From contig NZ_BMIG01000018.1 of assembly GCF_014641715.1 (NCBI RefSeq), forward strand, positions 18,573-82,572: a DNA stretch of 64,000 nt. The letters are read 5' to 3'. Made by a program: the position numbers and the translations under genes. Source of the DNA: Polaromonas eurypsychrophila (GTDB taxonomy: Bacteria; Pseudomonadota; Gammaproteobacteria; Burkholderiales; Burkholderiaceae_C). This document shows positions 56,983-64,000 of the stretch, piece after piece; the stretch's first letter is position 1, and each line of letters opens with the position of its first letter. Under the pieces are notes generated by a model, which saw nothing but the letters and a program-made list of their open reading frames with translations, did no database searches and had not been told where the DNA came from.

Positions 56983-58527
56983 ATGAGCGGACCGAAGTTT
57001 GACGAGATGAACGCCGCCGACGCCGGGGTGAGGGCCCATTACCAGAGCTACCAGCGCTGGCTGGCTAGGCAGCCGGAATCGGTCATGCAGGCCAGGCGCG
57101 CGGAGGCCGAGATGATTTTCCGCCGTGTTGGCATTACTTTTGCGGTCTACGGCGACAAGGACGACGGCAACTCGGAAACCGGTGGCACCGAGCGGCTGAT
57201 CCCTTTTGACCTGATTCCCCGCATCATTCCTGCGCACGAGTGGGAAATTATGGAGCGGGGCCTGATCCAGCGTGTGACCGCCTTGAACCGCTTCATCCAC
57301 GACGTTTACCACGACCAGGAGATCATCAAGGCCGGCGTGGTTCCGGCCGAGCAGATTTTCCAGAACGCACAGTTTCGCCCCGAGATGATGGGCGTGGATG
57401 TGCCGGGCAACATTTACTCGCACATCAGCGGCATCGACATCGTGCGCGCGCCCAATGCGCAGGGCGAGGGCGAGTACTACGTGCTCGAAGACAACCTGCG
57501 CGTGCCCAGCGGCGTCAGCTACATGCTGGAAGACCGCAAGATGATGATGCGGCTGTTTCCTGACCTGTTCAGCGAGAACCGCGTGGCGCCGGTCGCACAT
57601 TACCCCGACCTGCTGCTCGAAACCCTGCGCGACAACTCGCCGGCGCACCGCGCCGAGCCGACAGTGGTGGTGTTGACGCCCGGCATGTACAACTCGGCCT
57701 ATTTCGAGCATGCCTTTCTCGCGCAGCAGATGGGTGTCGAGCTGGTCGAGGGGCAAGACCTGTTCGTCAAGGACAACTTCGTCTACATGCGCACCACGCG
57801 CGGCCCGAAACGCGTCGATGTGATTTACCGCCGCGTCGATGATGATTTTCTGGACCCGCTGGCCTTCCGCCCGACCTCGACCCTCGGTTGCGCCGGCCTG
57901 CTCAACGTTTACCGCAGCGGCAATGTCGCGCTGTGCAATGCCATTGGCACTGGTGTGGCCGACGACAAGTCGATTTACCCCTATGTGCCGAAGATGATCG
58001 AGTTCTACCTCGGCGAAAAACCGATCCTCAAAAACGTCCCGACCTACATGTGCCGCAACCCCGACGACCTCCAATACACGCTGGCCAACATGAAGGACCT
58101 GGTCGTCAAGGAAGTACACGGTGCCGGTGGTTACGGCATGCTGGTCGGCCCCGCCTCCACCCAGGCCGAGATCGAGGACTTCCGCAAGGCGGTGCTGGCC
58201 AACCCGGCTGGCTATATCGCCCAGCCGACATTGAGCCTGTCGACCTGCCCGACCTATGTGGACAGCGGCATCGCGCCGCGCCACATCGACCTGCGGCCCT
58301 TTGTGCTCAGCGGCAAGACCGTGCAGATGGTGCCGGGTGGCCTGACACGTGTGGCCCTGAAAGACGGTTCGCTGGTGGTCAATTCCTCCCAGGGCGGCGG
58401 CACCAAGGACACCTGGGTGCTTGAGGGCGACAACGATGCCATGGCTCAGTCGCAAACGCAGTCCGGGCAGTCACAAAGCCAGTCGCAGTCTGGACAGTCC
58501 CAGCCACAGTCCCTTAAATCAAACTAA
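56983..58527 (+). CDS. Circularly permuted ATP-grasp ligase (operon B)
   Basis: The 514-residue protein is the type 2 circularly permuted ATP-grasp (DUF404/DUF407). It shows GITFAVYGDKDDG, DRVEIP-like IPFDLIPRIIPAHEW, the EDN-PSG core (YYVLEDNLRVPSGVSYMLED), VVLTPGMYNSAYFEHAFLAQ, RRVDDDFLDPLAFRPTST and the glycine-rich nucleotide loop VVKEVHGAGGYGMLVGP. A GGAG site (GACGGAGACAAGCTG) precedes ATG 56983, and a start at the TTG 56932 is rejected. The last 30 residues are a Gln/Ser repeat tail (AQSQTQSGQSQSQSQSGQSQ) unrelated to the domain. It is followed at 17 bp by its alpha-E partner. Confidence 0.93.
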   Translation: MSGPKFDEMNAADAGVRAHYQSYQRWLARQPESVMQARRAEAEMIFRRVGITFAVYGDKDDGNSETGGTERLIPFDLIPRIIPAHEWEIMERGLIQRVTALNRFIHDVYHDQEIIKAGVVPAEQIFQNAQFRPEMMGVDVPGNIYSHISGIDIVRAPNAQGEGEYYVLEDNLRVPSGVSYMLEDRKMMMRLFPDLFSENRVAPVAHYPDLLLETLRDNSPAHRAEPTVVVLTPGMYNSAYFEHAFLAQQMGVELVEGQDLFVKDNFVYMRTTRGPKRVDVIYRRVDDDFLDPLAFRPTSTLGCAGLLNVYRSGNVALCNAIGTGVADDKSIYPYVPKMIEFYLGEKPILKNVPTYMCRNPDDLQYTLANMKDLVVKEVHGAGGYGMLVGPASTQAEIEDFRKAVLANPAGYIAQPTLSLSTCPTYVDSGIAPRHIDLRPFVLSGKTVQMVPGGLTRVALKDGSLVVNSSQGGGTKDTWVLEGDNDAMAQSQTQSGQSQSQSQSGQSQPQSLKSN

Positions 58528-58544
58528 CAGGGAAAGGACTCATC

Positions 58545-59504
58545 ATGCTTTCAAGAACCGCTGATCACCTTTTCTGGATGTCCCGCTATACGGAGCGCGC
58601 TGAGAATACCGCCCGTATGCTGGACGTCAACTACCAGACCTCGTTGCTGCCGCAATCGACCGGTGTGGCCCAGGTCGGCTGGCAGGGCCTGCTGAGCATC
58701 AGCGAGCTGTCGTCCGCCTACGAGGGTAAGTACGGCGCAATCAATGCGCGTGACGTAATGGACTTCATGGTGCGTGACGAAAAGAATTCGTCCAGCATCA
58801 TCTCCTGCCTGAAGAATGCCCGCGAAAACGCCCGCGCGGTGCGCGGCACGCTGACCACCGAGGTCTGGGAGACCCAGAACCAGACTTATCTGGAAATTTT
58901 CCGGATGTTGCGCAACGGCGAGTTCGAGCGTGACCCCGGCCAGTTTTTTGAATGGGTCAAGTTCCGCTCGCACTTGTCGCGCGGCGTCACGGTCGGCACC
59001 ATGCTGCAGGACGAGGCGCTGCACTTCATGCGCCTGGGCACCTTCCTCGAACGCGCCGACAACACTGCGCGCCTGGTCGATGTGAAGTTTCACGCGGTGC
59101 AAAGCGACTTCTACGGCGCCGCCAGCGAGAAAGACCAGGAGTACGACTTCTACCACTGGAGCGCGATTCTGCGCAGCGTCAGCGCCTTCGAGATTTACCG
59201 GCGCGTCTACCGCAACGTGATCAAGCCTGAGCGCGTCGCGGAATTGCTGATCCTGCGCGCGGACATGCCACGCTCGCTGGCGGCCAGTCTGCAGGAGGTG
59301 GTGAGCAACCTCAAGCTGGTGACCGACGACACGACCTGTGAGACGGTGCGCCGCGCCGGCAAGCTTAATTCCGACCTGAAGTACGCTCGCATTGATGAAA
59401 TCCTGGCCACCGGCCTGCATGCCTACCTGACGCAGTTTCTGGACCGCGTCAACGAACTCGGAGCCTGCATCAGCCGCGATTTCCTGGTGCCGGCGACCAG
59501 TTGA
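58545..59504 (+). CDS. Alpha-E domain protein (operon B)
   Basis: The 319-residue all-helical protein belongs to DUF403/alpha-E. It begins MLSRTADHLFWMSRYTERAE and has the second conserved block HFMRLGTFLERADNTARLVD. The R-Y-T-E-R-A-E-N and L-E-R-A-D-N motifs suggest an ordered charged site but no known catalytic reaction. The fused form in operon A shows that it works on or with the ATP-grasp domain. An AGGG-type site (CAGGGAAAGGACTCATC) precedes the ATG. About 260 bp of GC-rich repeat sequence separate it from the transglutaminase gene. Confidence 0.92.
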   Translation: MLSRTADHLFWMSRYTERAENTARMLDVNYQTSLLPQSTGVAQVGWQGLLSISELSSAYEGKYGAINARDVMDFMVRDEKNSSSIISCLKNARENARAVRGTLTTEVWETQNQTYLEIFRMLRNGEFERDPGQFFEWVKFRSHLSRGVTVGTMLQDEALHFMRLGTFLERADNTARLVDVKFHAVQSDFYGAASEKDQEYDFYHWSAILRSVSAFEIYRRVYRNVIKPERVAELLILRADMPRSLAASLQEVVSNLKLVTDDTTCETVRRAGKLNSDLKYARIDEILATGLHAYLTQFLDRVNELGACISRDFLVPATS

Positions 59505-59570
59505 CACATTACATGCTGTCGGCCCCAAGGCGGAGGAATGACGAGGGCGCGCGTGTCTTTAGTCAAGCCG

Positions 59571-59657
59571 GGGCCGCGGAACCGGCTCCGCCGGGCCGCA
59601 GGCGCAGCGCCCCCCCGGGGCTGGAGCCTGCGGCTCCAAAGCTGCTTGAGCAGCTTT
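59571..59657. repeat. GC-rich dispersed repeat with strong hairpins in operon B
   Basis: The region starts GGGGCCGCGGAACCGGCTCC and GCCGGGCCGCAGGCGCAGCG, related to 45938-45979. It then has a perfect GGAGCCTGCGGCTCC hairpin at 59623-59637 and AAAGCTGCTTGAGCAGCTTT at 59638-59657. Further weaker inverted sequence (GCCTGCAAGGCC, CTACGCGAAGCG) continues to about 59750. Apart from these, 59505-59763 holds no gene. Confidence 0.65.
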
Positions 59658-59763
59658 GGACAGGCGACAGAAGCGAAGCCTCTGGCGAGCGGCGGCCTGC
59701 AAGGCCTCGAGAGCTACGCGAAGCGAGCGAACGTGGGGGCGTTATGTCCAACGTGGGAGCTTT

Positions 59764-60582
59764 ATGAAGTTGCACGTCCGCCATGTGACGGACTACCGCT
59801 ACACCGAGCCGCTGCGGTATGCGTTGCAGACCATGTGGCTGACGCCACTGTCCGGTCCGGCGCAGACCGTCAATTTCTGGAGCCTGGGTGCGCCGGAAAA
59901 ATTGTTCGACCAAGGTGACGCCTTTGGCAATAAGGTCAGCTCCTATACTTTCGTCGGCCAGGTCGCGGACAACGTGCGCTGGAGTCTGGTCAATGCCGCC
60001 GGCGATGTCGAGACCTTCGGCATTGCAGAATTCACCGATGCGGACACTTTGCCGCAGCCGGCCTTTTTCCTGCGCGCCACGCACCTGGCGACGCCGGACG
60101 GGCGGCTGGCAGAGTTTGGCCGGTGCTTCGTGGCGGCGCCCGCGGCCGGGCGTGCCGATCTGGGCATGCTGTTGGCCCTCAGCCGGGGTGTGGCGAGCGC
60201 GGTCAGCTATCAAAAAAATAGCACCACGGTGACCACCACGGCCTTGCAGGCGTTTGAAGCCGGTGCTGGTGTCTGCCAGGACCAGGCCCATGTGATGGTG
60301 GCGATATGCCGCAGCCTGGGCATTCCGGCGCGGTATGTGAGCGGCTATTTTTATGCCGCCAACGAGCCCGACCTGGCCAGCCACGCCTGGGTCGATGTCT
60401 GTCTTGATGTGGAGGCGCGGCGCTGGGTCAGCATCGACGTAACCCACAGCTGCATGATCGACGAGCGCCATGTCCGCTTGGCCATGGGCACCGACTACAA
60501 CGCCTGCCCGCCGATCAAGGGCGTGCGCCAGGGTGGCGGCGAAGAAACCATGACGGTGGACATCACGATCCAGCCGGTGTAA
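59764..60582 (+). CDS. Transglutaminase-like protein (operon B)
   Basis: The 272-residue protein has the Bact_transglu_N domain (KLHVRHVTDYRYTEPLRYAL) and the triad Cys171 (AGVCQDQAHVMV), His207 (DLASHAWVDV) and Asp225 (VSIDVTHS). It is the same family as the operon A protein and is also cytoplasmic. ATG 59764 gives the family N-terminus; the open frame begins at 59656 inside repeat DNA. Residues 138-153, just before the core domain, are encoded by a dispersed repeat copy. It closes operon B with the ATP-grasp and alpha-E genes. Confidence 0.92.
   Translation: MKLHVRHVTDYRYTEPLRYALQTMWLTPLSGPAQTVNFWSLGAPEKLFDQGDAFGNKVSSYTFVGQVADNVRWSLVNAAGDVETFGIAEFTDADTLPQPAFFLRATHLATPDGRLAEFGRCFVAAPAAGRADLGMLLALSRGVASAVSYQKNSTTVTTTALQAFEAGAGVCQDQAHVMVAICRSLGIPARYVSGYFYAANEPDLASHAWVDVCLDVEARRWVSIDVTHSCMIDERHVRLAMGTDYNACPPIKGVRQGGGEETMTVDITIQPV
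60177..60222 (+). repeat. Dispersed ~46-bp repeat, copy 9 (inside the operon B transglutaminase gene)
   Basis: The tail AGCTATCAAAAAAATAGC is nearly perfect. The CCTCAGCCGGGGTGTGGCG head is diverged but in register. It encodes the linker residues including SYQKNS between the N-terminal and core domains. Confidence 0.65.
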
Positions 60583-60606
60583 AAAGCGGCCGGCTGACGG
60601 CCACTG

Positions 60607-61740
60607 TCAGTTGCCGTTTTTCTTTTTGGCGGCCACTTCGCGTCCCAGCTCAATCACTGACATCGCGTAATAACTGCTCCAGTTGTAGCGAGTTATGGCG
60701 TAGAAGTTTTCGGTGCCGGCGACGTAAATGGGCGCGCTGCCGCCATTGGCCGGGTCGCCGTTGAGCAGTTCCACCAGTGCCAGCGGGCCGCTGTGTTGCA
60801 GCGCCGTCCCTTCCAGCACAGCGCCCTTGGCAGTGAAACTCGCCACGCTGAAGGTCGGCAGGATGTCGGGCGCCATCAGCGCATCCATGTCCAGTTTCCT
60901 GCTGTCAAAACTGACCGGGTAATGCGTCGGCATGCCGGGCTGCCAGTTGAAAGCCTTGAAGTAGTTGGCGACCGAGCCGATCACGTCGGCCGGGCTGTTC
61001 CACAGGTCGATGCGGCCGTCGCCGTCGAAGTCCACCGCGTATTTGTTGCGGCTGGACGGCATGAACTGTGGCATGCCCATGGCGCCGGCATAACTGCCGA
61101 GCGCCGCAAACGGGTCGGTATTAAGACGGCTCTGCAGGGTCAGGAACTGCTCAATCTCGCCTCTGAAAAACTCGCTGCGCTCGCTGGCGCGCGGATGCGA
61201 CGCCGGAAAGTCGAAGGCCAGCGTGGCCAGCGCATCCAGCACCCGGAACTTGCCCGTGTCGCGGCCATAGATAGTTTCCACCCCGATGATGCCGACGATG
61301 ATTTCCGCGGGCACCCCGTAATCGGCTTCGGCGCGTGCCAGGCTGGCCTGGTTGTCTTGCCAGAAACGCACTCCAGCGGCGATGCGGACCGGGTCGATGA
61401 AGCGGCTGCGGTAGACACGCCAGTTCTTGGTGAAGTTTTTTGCTGGCGGCTGCATCAGGCGCACCACCGTCGGCAAGTGGCGCGCCTGGCCCAGTGTCTG
61501 ACGCACCCATTGCGGGTCCAGGTCACGCCGGCTGGCCAGGTCGTCGGCAAAACGCATGGCCTCGGGGCGATGCGCGTACAACTGCGCCGGCTCCTGCGTA
61601 GCTGGCGGGCTCGTCGCGGCTTTGCGAATTTTTAAGTCTTTTGGGGTTGCAGCCCATGCCCCGCCTGTGCAAGTAGCTATCAAAACAGGAGCGATCCAGC
61701 GACGGGATGCGACAAGCGCAGAAAACAGCGAAGAGGTCAT
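60607..61740 (-). CDS. mltB: Lytic murein transglycosylase B
   Basis: The 377-residue enzyme cleaves peptidoglycan glycan strands with anhydromuramoyl formation. Seen are the catalytic glutamate Glu155 in GIIGVETIYGR, ATLAFDFPASHPRASER, SYAGAMGMPQFMPSS and VDFDGDGRIDLWNSPADVIG. The signal segment has no clear lipobox cysteine, although Cys24 (LIATCTGGAWA) is possible. ATG 61740 is chosen over the longer frame to 61857. Residues 17-32 of the signal peptide are encoded by a dispersed repeat. The gene is convergent with operon B, 24 bp from its stop. Confidence 0.94.
   Translation of the reverse strand: MTSSLFSALVASRRWIAPVLIATCTGGAWAATPKDLKIRKAATSPPATQEPAQLYAHRPEAMRFADDLASRRDLDPQWVRQTLGQARHLPTVVRLMQPPAKNFTKNWRVYRSRFIDPVRIAAGVRFWQDNQASLARAEADYGVPAEIIVGIIGVETIYGRDTGKFRVLDALATLAFDFPASHPRASERSEFFRGEIEQFLTLQSRLNTDPFAALGSYAGAMGMPQFMPSSRNKYAVDFDGDGRIDLWNSPADVIGSVANYFKAFNWQPGMPTHYPVSFDSRKLDMDALMAPDILPTFSVASFTAKGAVLEGTALQHSGPLALVELLNGDPANGGSAPIYVAGTENFYAITRYNWSSYYAMSVIELGREVAAKKKNGN
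61647..61692 (+). repeat. Dispersed ~46-bp repeat, copy 10 (inside mltB)
   Basis: The copy reads TTGCAGCCCATGCCCCGCCT, GTGCAAGTAGCTATCAAAAC and AGGAGC. It lies antisense to mltB and encodes the hydrophobic core of its signal peptide (APVLIATCTGGAWAAT). Confidence 0.7.
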
Positions 61741-61831
61741 GCGAAAAATGCGGTTTCTGTAAACCCTGAAGAGGGCAGTCCGAAGCCACAGTATCGTGCC
61801 TGGCAGATACCCTGGCGTGTGGGACGATGAC

Positions 61832-63841
61832 TCAAACCGGCCAACGCAGGCAGGCATATTGTTTTTTCAGTCGAGCCAGGTCGATGCCAGAGGCGGGGCC
61901 AGCCGAAGTGGAATAACGCTGAGCTTCGAGCTGCATCAGCCAGTCGTGTATTGCCTGGCCCTGCTTGCCCTGTTGTGCAAGCACCTGCAGCGCGAGTTGG
62001 CGCGGCGTGCTGGCGGCGCTGCTGGTCAGGCCGGCGCGGCTCAACTGCCGACGGGCGTGCCCCAGCAGCCGCAGCCAGGGATCATGCTGTACCCGCTCCC
62101 ACCAGGCCCAGGCGGCCCCGGCCGCGCTCACCAGCACCACGATGGCGATCAACACATAACTGAGGTCTTCCCAGCTTGGTGACTCGAAGCCTATTTTTTT
62201 GAGAAGGTCGAGCTGCTTGCCCTGCGTGTAGTTGAGCACCCACTGGTTCCACCGGTTGTTCACCGCCTCCCAGGCGGCGCGCAGTTGAACCGACAAGGCC
62301 GGACTGAGGTTGCCCAGGGCCTGTCCGACCACACCTTGCGGCGCCGTCAGCCGCTGGAAGGCGCCGGTGCGTCCGGGCGACACGGCGGAGGTCGGGTCCA
62401 CCCGCACCCAGCCCACACCGGCCTGCCAGACCTCGGTCCAGGCGTGCGCATCACTCTGGCGCAACACCCAGAATCCATCCACCGAATTGAGCTCTCCGCC
62501 CTGGTAGCCGGTGACGATGCGCGCTGGCACGTCCATGGCGCGCATCAGCACCACAAAGGCCGAGGCAATGTGTTCGCAAAAACCTTCCTTGCGGTCGAAC
62601 CAGAACTCGTCGGCAGTGTTGGCACCGTAAACGCCGGGTTCCAGCGTGTAGGTGTAACCGCCAGTGCGCAGCTTGTCCATGGCCACCTGCACCAGCGCCT
62701 GGGTGCCGGCCTGCGCGTAGCGCGGATCACGCCGGATCTCTGCGGCCAGCGCCAGCGTGCGGGGGTTGAATCCCGGGGGGAGCTCGACAAACTCCTGCAG
62801 CCCGATCTCCTGCTTGTCCGGCCCGTGCCGGAACACCGGGTGGCTTTGCACCTGGTAGCGGACGATGTCGGTGATCGGCCGGTCCGTTAACCACTGCAAC
62901 TCGCTGCTCATGCGGGTCTGGTAGCCGGGCAACACTGGGCTCTCGCCGGCCGCCTCCATCACGAACAGCCAGGGTCGGCTGGTGGGCTCCAGCGTGACCT
63001 GGTAGGAAACCGGGGGTCCCTCGACCTTCAGCTTGTCTGCCAGCTTGAAACGCGCGGGAAAAAGGGAGCTTGAGGAAGAGCGCCATTCCCGGCCGTCGAA
63101 GCTGGATAGCACCGGGCCGCGAAAATACAGTTCGCGTTGCGGCGGTAGCCGGCCTTCAAAGGCAATACGCATGGCGATGCTGTCGTCCAGCGCCAGACTG
63201 GCGATGGTGCCGACCTGCATGGTGGCGCTCAAGCCGCTGCGGCCGGTCATCGCGTCAGACGGCGTACCCCATAGCGGCGCCAGCCGCGGAAACAGCAAAA
63301 ACAGCACCACCATCACCGGCGCACCCAACAGCGCCATCCAGCCGGCTGTTTTTGCGGCCTGCAGCAGCGGCGGTTTGCCCACCGGCATGTGCGCATTGAC
63401 CAGCGCCGTCAGCAGGCCCAGCAGCCCGAGCAGCATGCTGAAGGCCGTCAGCAGCGACTGCGAGTAGAAAAAGTTGGTCAGCATGGTGAAGAAGCCGAGG
63501 AAAAACACCACAAAAGCGTCACGCCGGGCGCGCAACTCCAGGGTCTTCAGCGCCAGCAGGATCACGATCAGCGTGACCCCGGCATCGCGGCCCAGCAGGG
63601 TTTTGTGGGTCAGCAAGGTGGCACCCACGGCCACCGCCAGCAGCACCAGCAACCACCACTTGTTCGGCAACGGCTGGTTGCCAAAAGCCAGCTTGCCGCG
63701 AAAAAGCAGCATGGCCGCTGCGAGGGCGCTGCACCACCAGGGCAAATGGCTGACCTGAGGCAGCAGCACCCAGGCGATGACGGCCAGCAGGAACAGGGTG
63801 TCGCGGCTGTCGCGAGGCAGGGATTGGAGGCGGGCTAGCAA
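61832..63841 (-). CDS. TgpA-like membrane transglutaminase (DUF3488/DUF4129)
   Basis: The 669-residue protein has about six N-terminal membrane helices (DUF3488; FLLAVIAWVLLPQVSHLPWW, ARRDAFVVFFLGFFTMLTNF) and a periplasmic transglutaminase core: Cys in DRKEGFCEHIASAFVVLM, His in QSDAHAWTEVW and Asp in VRVDPTSAVSP. A final membrane helix and a DUF4129 tail (QLALQVLAQQGKQGQAIHDW) follow. This is the architecture of Pseudomonas TgpA, an essential inner-membrane enzyme. The start is a TTG at 63841, because an in-frame stop lies two codons upstream. The usual moxR and DUF58 genes are not seen in the last 160 bp of the window. Confidence 0.9.
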   Translation of the reverse strand: MLARLQSLPRDSRDTLFLLAVIAWVLLPQVSHLPWWCSALAAAMLLFRGKLAFGNQPLPNKWWLLVLLAVAVGATLLTHKTLLGRDAGVTLIVILLALKTLELRARRDAFVVFFLGFFTMLTNFFYSQSLLTAFSMLLGLLGLLTALVNAHMPVGKPPLLQAAKTAGWMALLGAPVMVVLFLLFPRLAPLWGTPSDAMTGRSGLSATMQVGTIASLALDDSIAMRIAFEGRLPPQRELYFRGPVLSSFDGREWRSSSSSLFPARFKLADKLKVEGPPVSYQVTLEPTSRPWLFVMEAAGESPVLPGYQTRMSSELQWLTDRPITDIVRYQVQSHPVFRHGPDKQEIGLQEFVELPPGFNPRTLALAAEIRRDPRYAQAGTQALVQVAMDKLRTGGYTYTLEPGVYGANTADEFWFDRKEGFCEHIASAFVVLMRAMDVPARIVTGYQGGELNSVDGFWVLRQSDAHAWTEVWQAGVGWVRVDPTSAVSPGRTGAFQRLTAPQGVVGQALGNLSPALSVQLRAAWEAVNNRWNQWVLNYTQGKQLDLLKKIGFESPSWEDLSYVLIAIVVLVSAAGAAWAWWERVQHDPWLRLLGHARRQLSRAGLTSSAASTPRQLALQVLAQQGKQGQAIHDWLMQLEAQRYSTSAGPASGIDLARLKKQYACLRWPV

Positions 63842-63898
63842 TTGCTACCCCTGCCAGAGCTTGTCTGTGTGATCGGTTTTTCTGTGGTTTGCCTGCTG

Positions 63899-63983
63899 GC
63901 CGGGTCTCGCCCCGGCGGGCGAGGCACTTTTCTTTGCGTCGCTGTATAGACCGGAGACATAGGTGACACATGTGCGGAGACAT
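63899..63983. repeat. Possible repeat or mobile-element edge at the window end
   Basis: On the minus strand ATGTCTCCG occurs twice within 33 bp, separated by CACATGTGTCACCT (63951-63983). A GGTCTCGCCCCGGCGGGCGAGG inverted block follows toward tgpA. It looks like the end of a mobile or repeat element next to the tgpA start. I see no gene in 63842-64000. Confidence 0.35.
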
Positions 63984-64000
63984 GGTTGACGGTTTTCATT

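Noticed and set aside
58430..58510. Short tandem CAGTC units considered as a CRISPR or satellite array
   Set aside because: The units are in frame within the ATP-grasp gene, too short and without spacers; no CRISPR or Cas gene is present.

Overview
The window looks like chromosomal DNA of a GC-rich betaproteobacterium, most likely a Comamonadaceae member of the Polaromonas/Rhodoferax type. This is inferred from four orphan Bug-type receptors, the style of the LysR-linked catabolic operons, the gcv and etf gene types, and short dispersed repeats (AGCTATCAAAAATATAGC type) that I associate with that family. No prophage, CRISPR array or intact insertion sequence is visible.

Layout. (1) 1-1.8 kb: end of a possible Gfo/Idh dehydrogenase, aroQ, arfB and a YpfH-like esterase. 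(2) 1.8-2.2 kb: a REP-like element and an IS3-type orfA remnant. (3) 2.2-15.8 kb: two mirror-image catabolic modules, each headed by a divergent LysR regulator. The leftward module has an Ldh2-type dehydrogenase, two Bug receptors, an MBL hydrolase, a signal-less solute-binding protein and an isopropylmalate/isocitrate-type dehydrogenase. The rightward module has a class II aldolase, two Bug receptors, a 2-hydroxyacid dehydrogenase, an amidohydrolase and a TauD-like dioxygenase. (4) 15.8-22 kb: a 5'-truncated hypothetical gene, a TSUP permease and the glycine-cleavage operon gcvT-gcvH-gcvP behind a tandem glycine riboswitch. (5) 22-26 kb: a TRAP transporter with a DenD-like dehydrogenase. (6) 26-36.4 kb: a TAXI-like fragment, ETF-ubiquinone oxidoreductase, an SDR, a thioesterase, katG flanked by two AhpD-fold proteins, a PAS-LuxR regulator with a near-perfect palindrome in front of scoAB, and a DMT permease. 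(7) 36.5-39.2 kb: a large NMT1-PAS-PAS histidine kinase broken by one extra A. (8) 39.2-46.5 kb: tRNA-Gly(CCC), a DsrE protein, gabD, alaS, a dienelactone-hydrolase-like enzyme, an FMN-riboswitch-controlled ribH and a RidA protein. (9) 46.5-63.8 kb: the most unusual region. Two paralogous transglutaminase / circularly permuted ATP-grasp / alpha-E operons flank comEC, followed by mltB and a TgpA-like membrane transglutaminase.

The strongest candidate for an underexplored system is region 9. Four transglutaminase-fold domains, two ATP-grasp ligases and two alpha-E domains lie within 17 kb. In one operon the ATP-grasp and alpha-E modules are fused, in the other they are separate neighbours. This pattern fits a peptide-ligation and amide-processing pathway. 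A second theme is a ~46-bp dispersed repeat with ten copies here, five of them inside coding sequences without breaking the frame, including two that encode signal-peptide cores.
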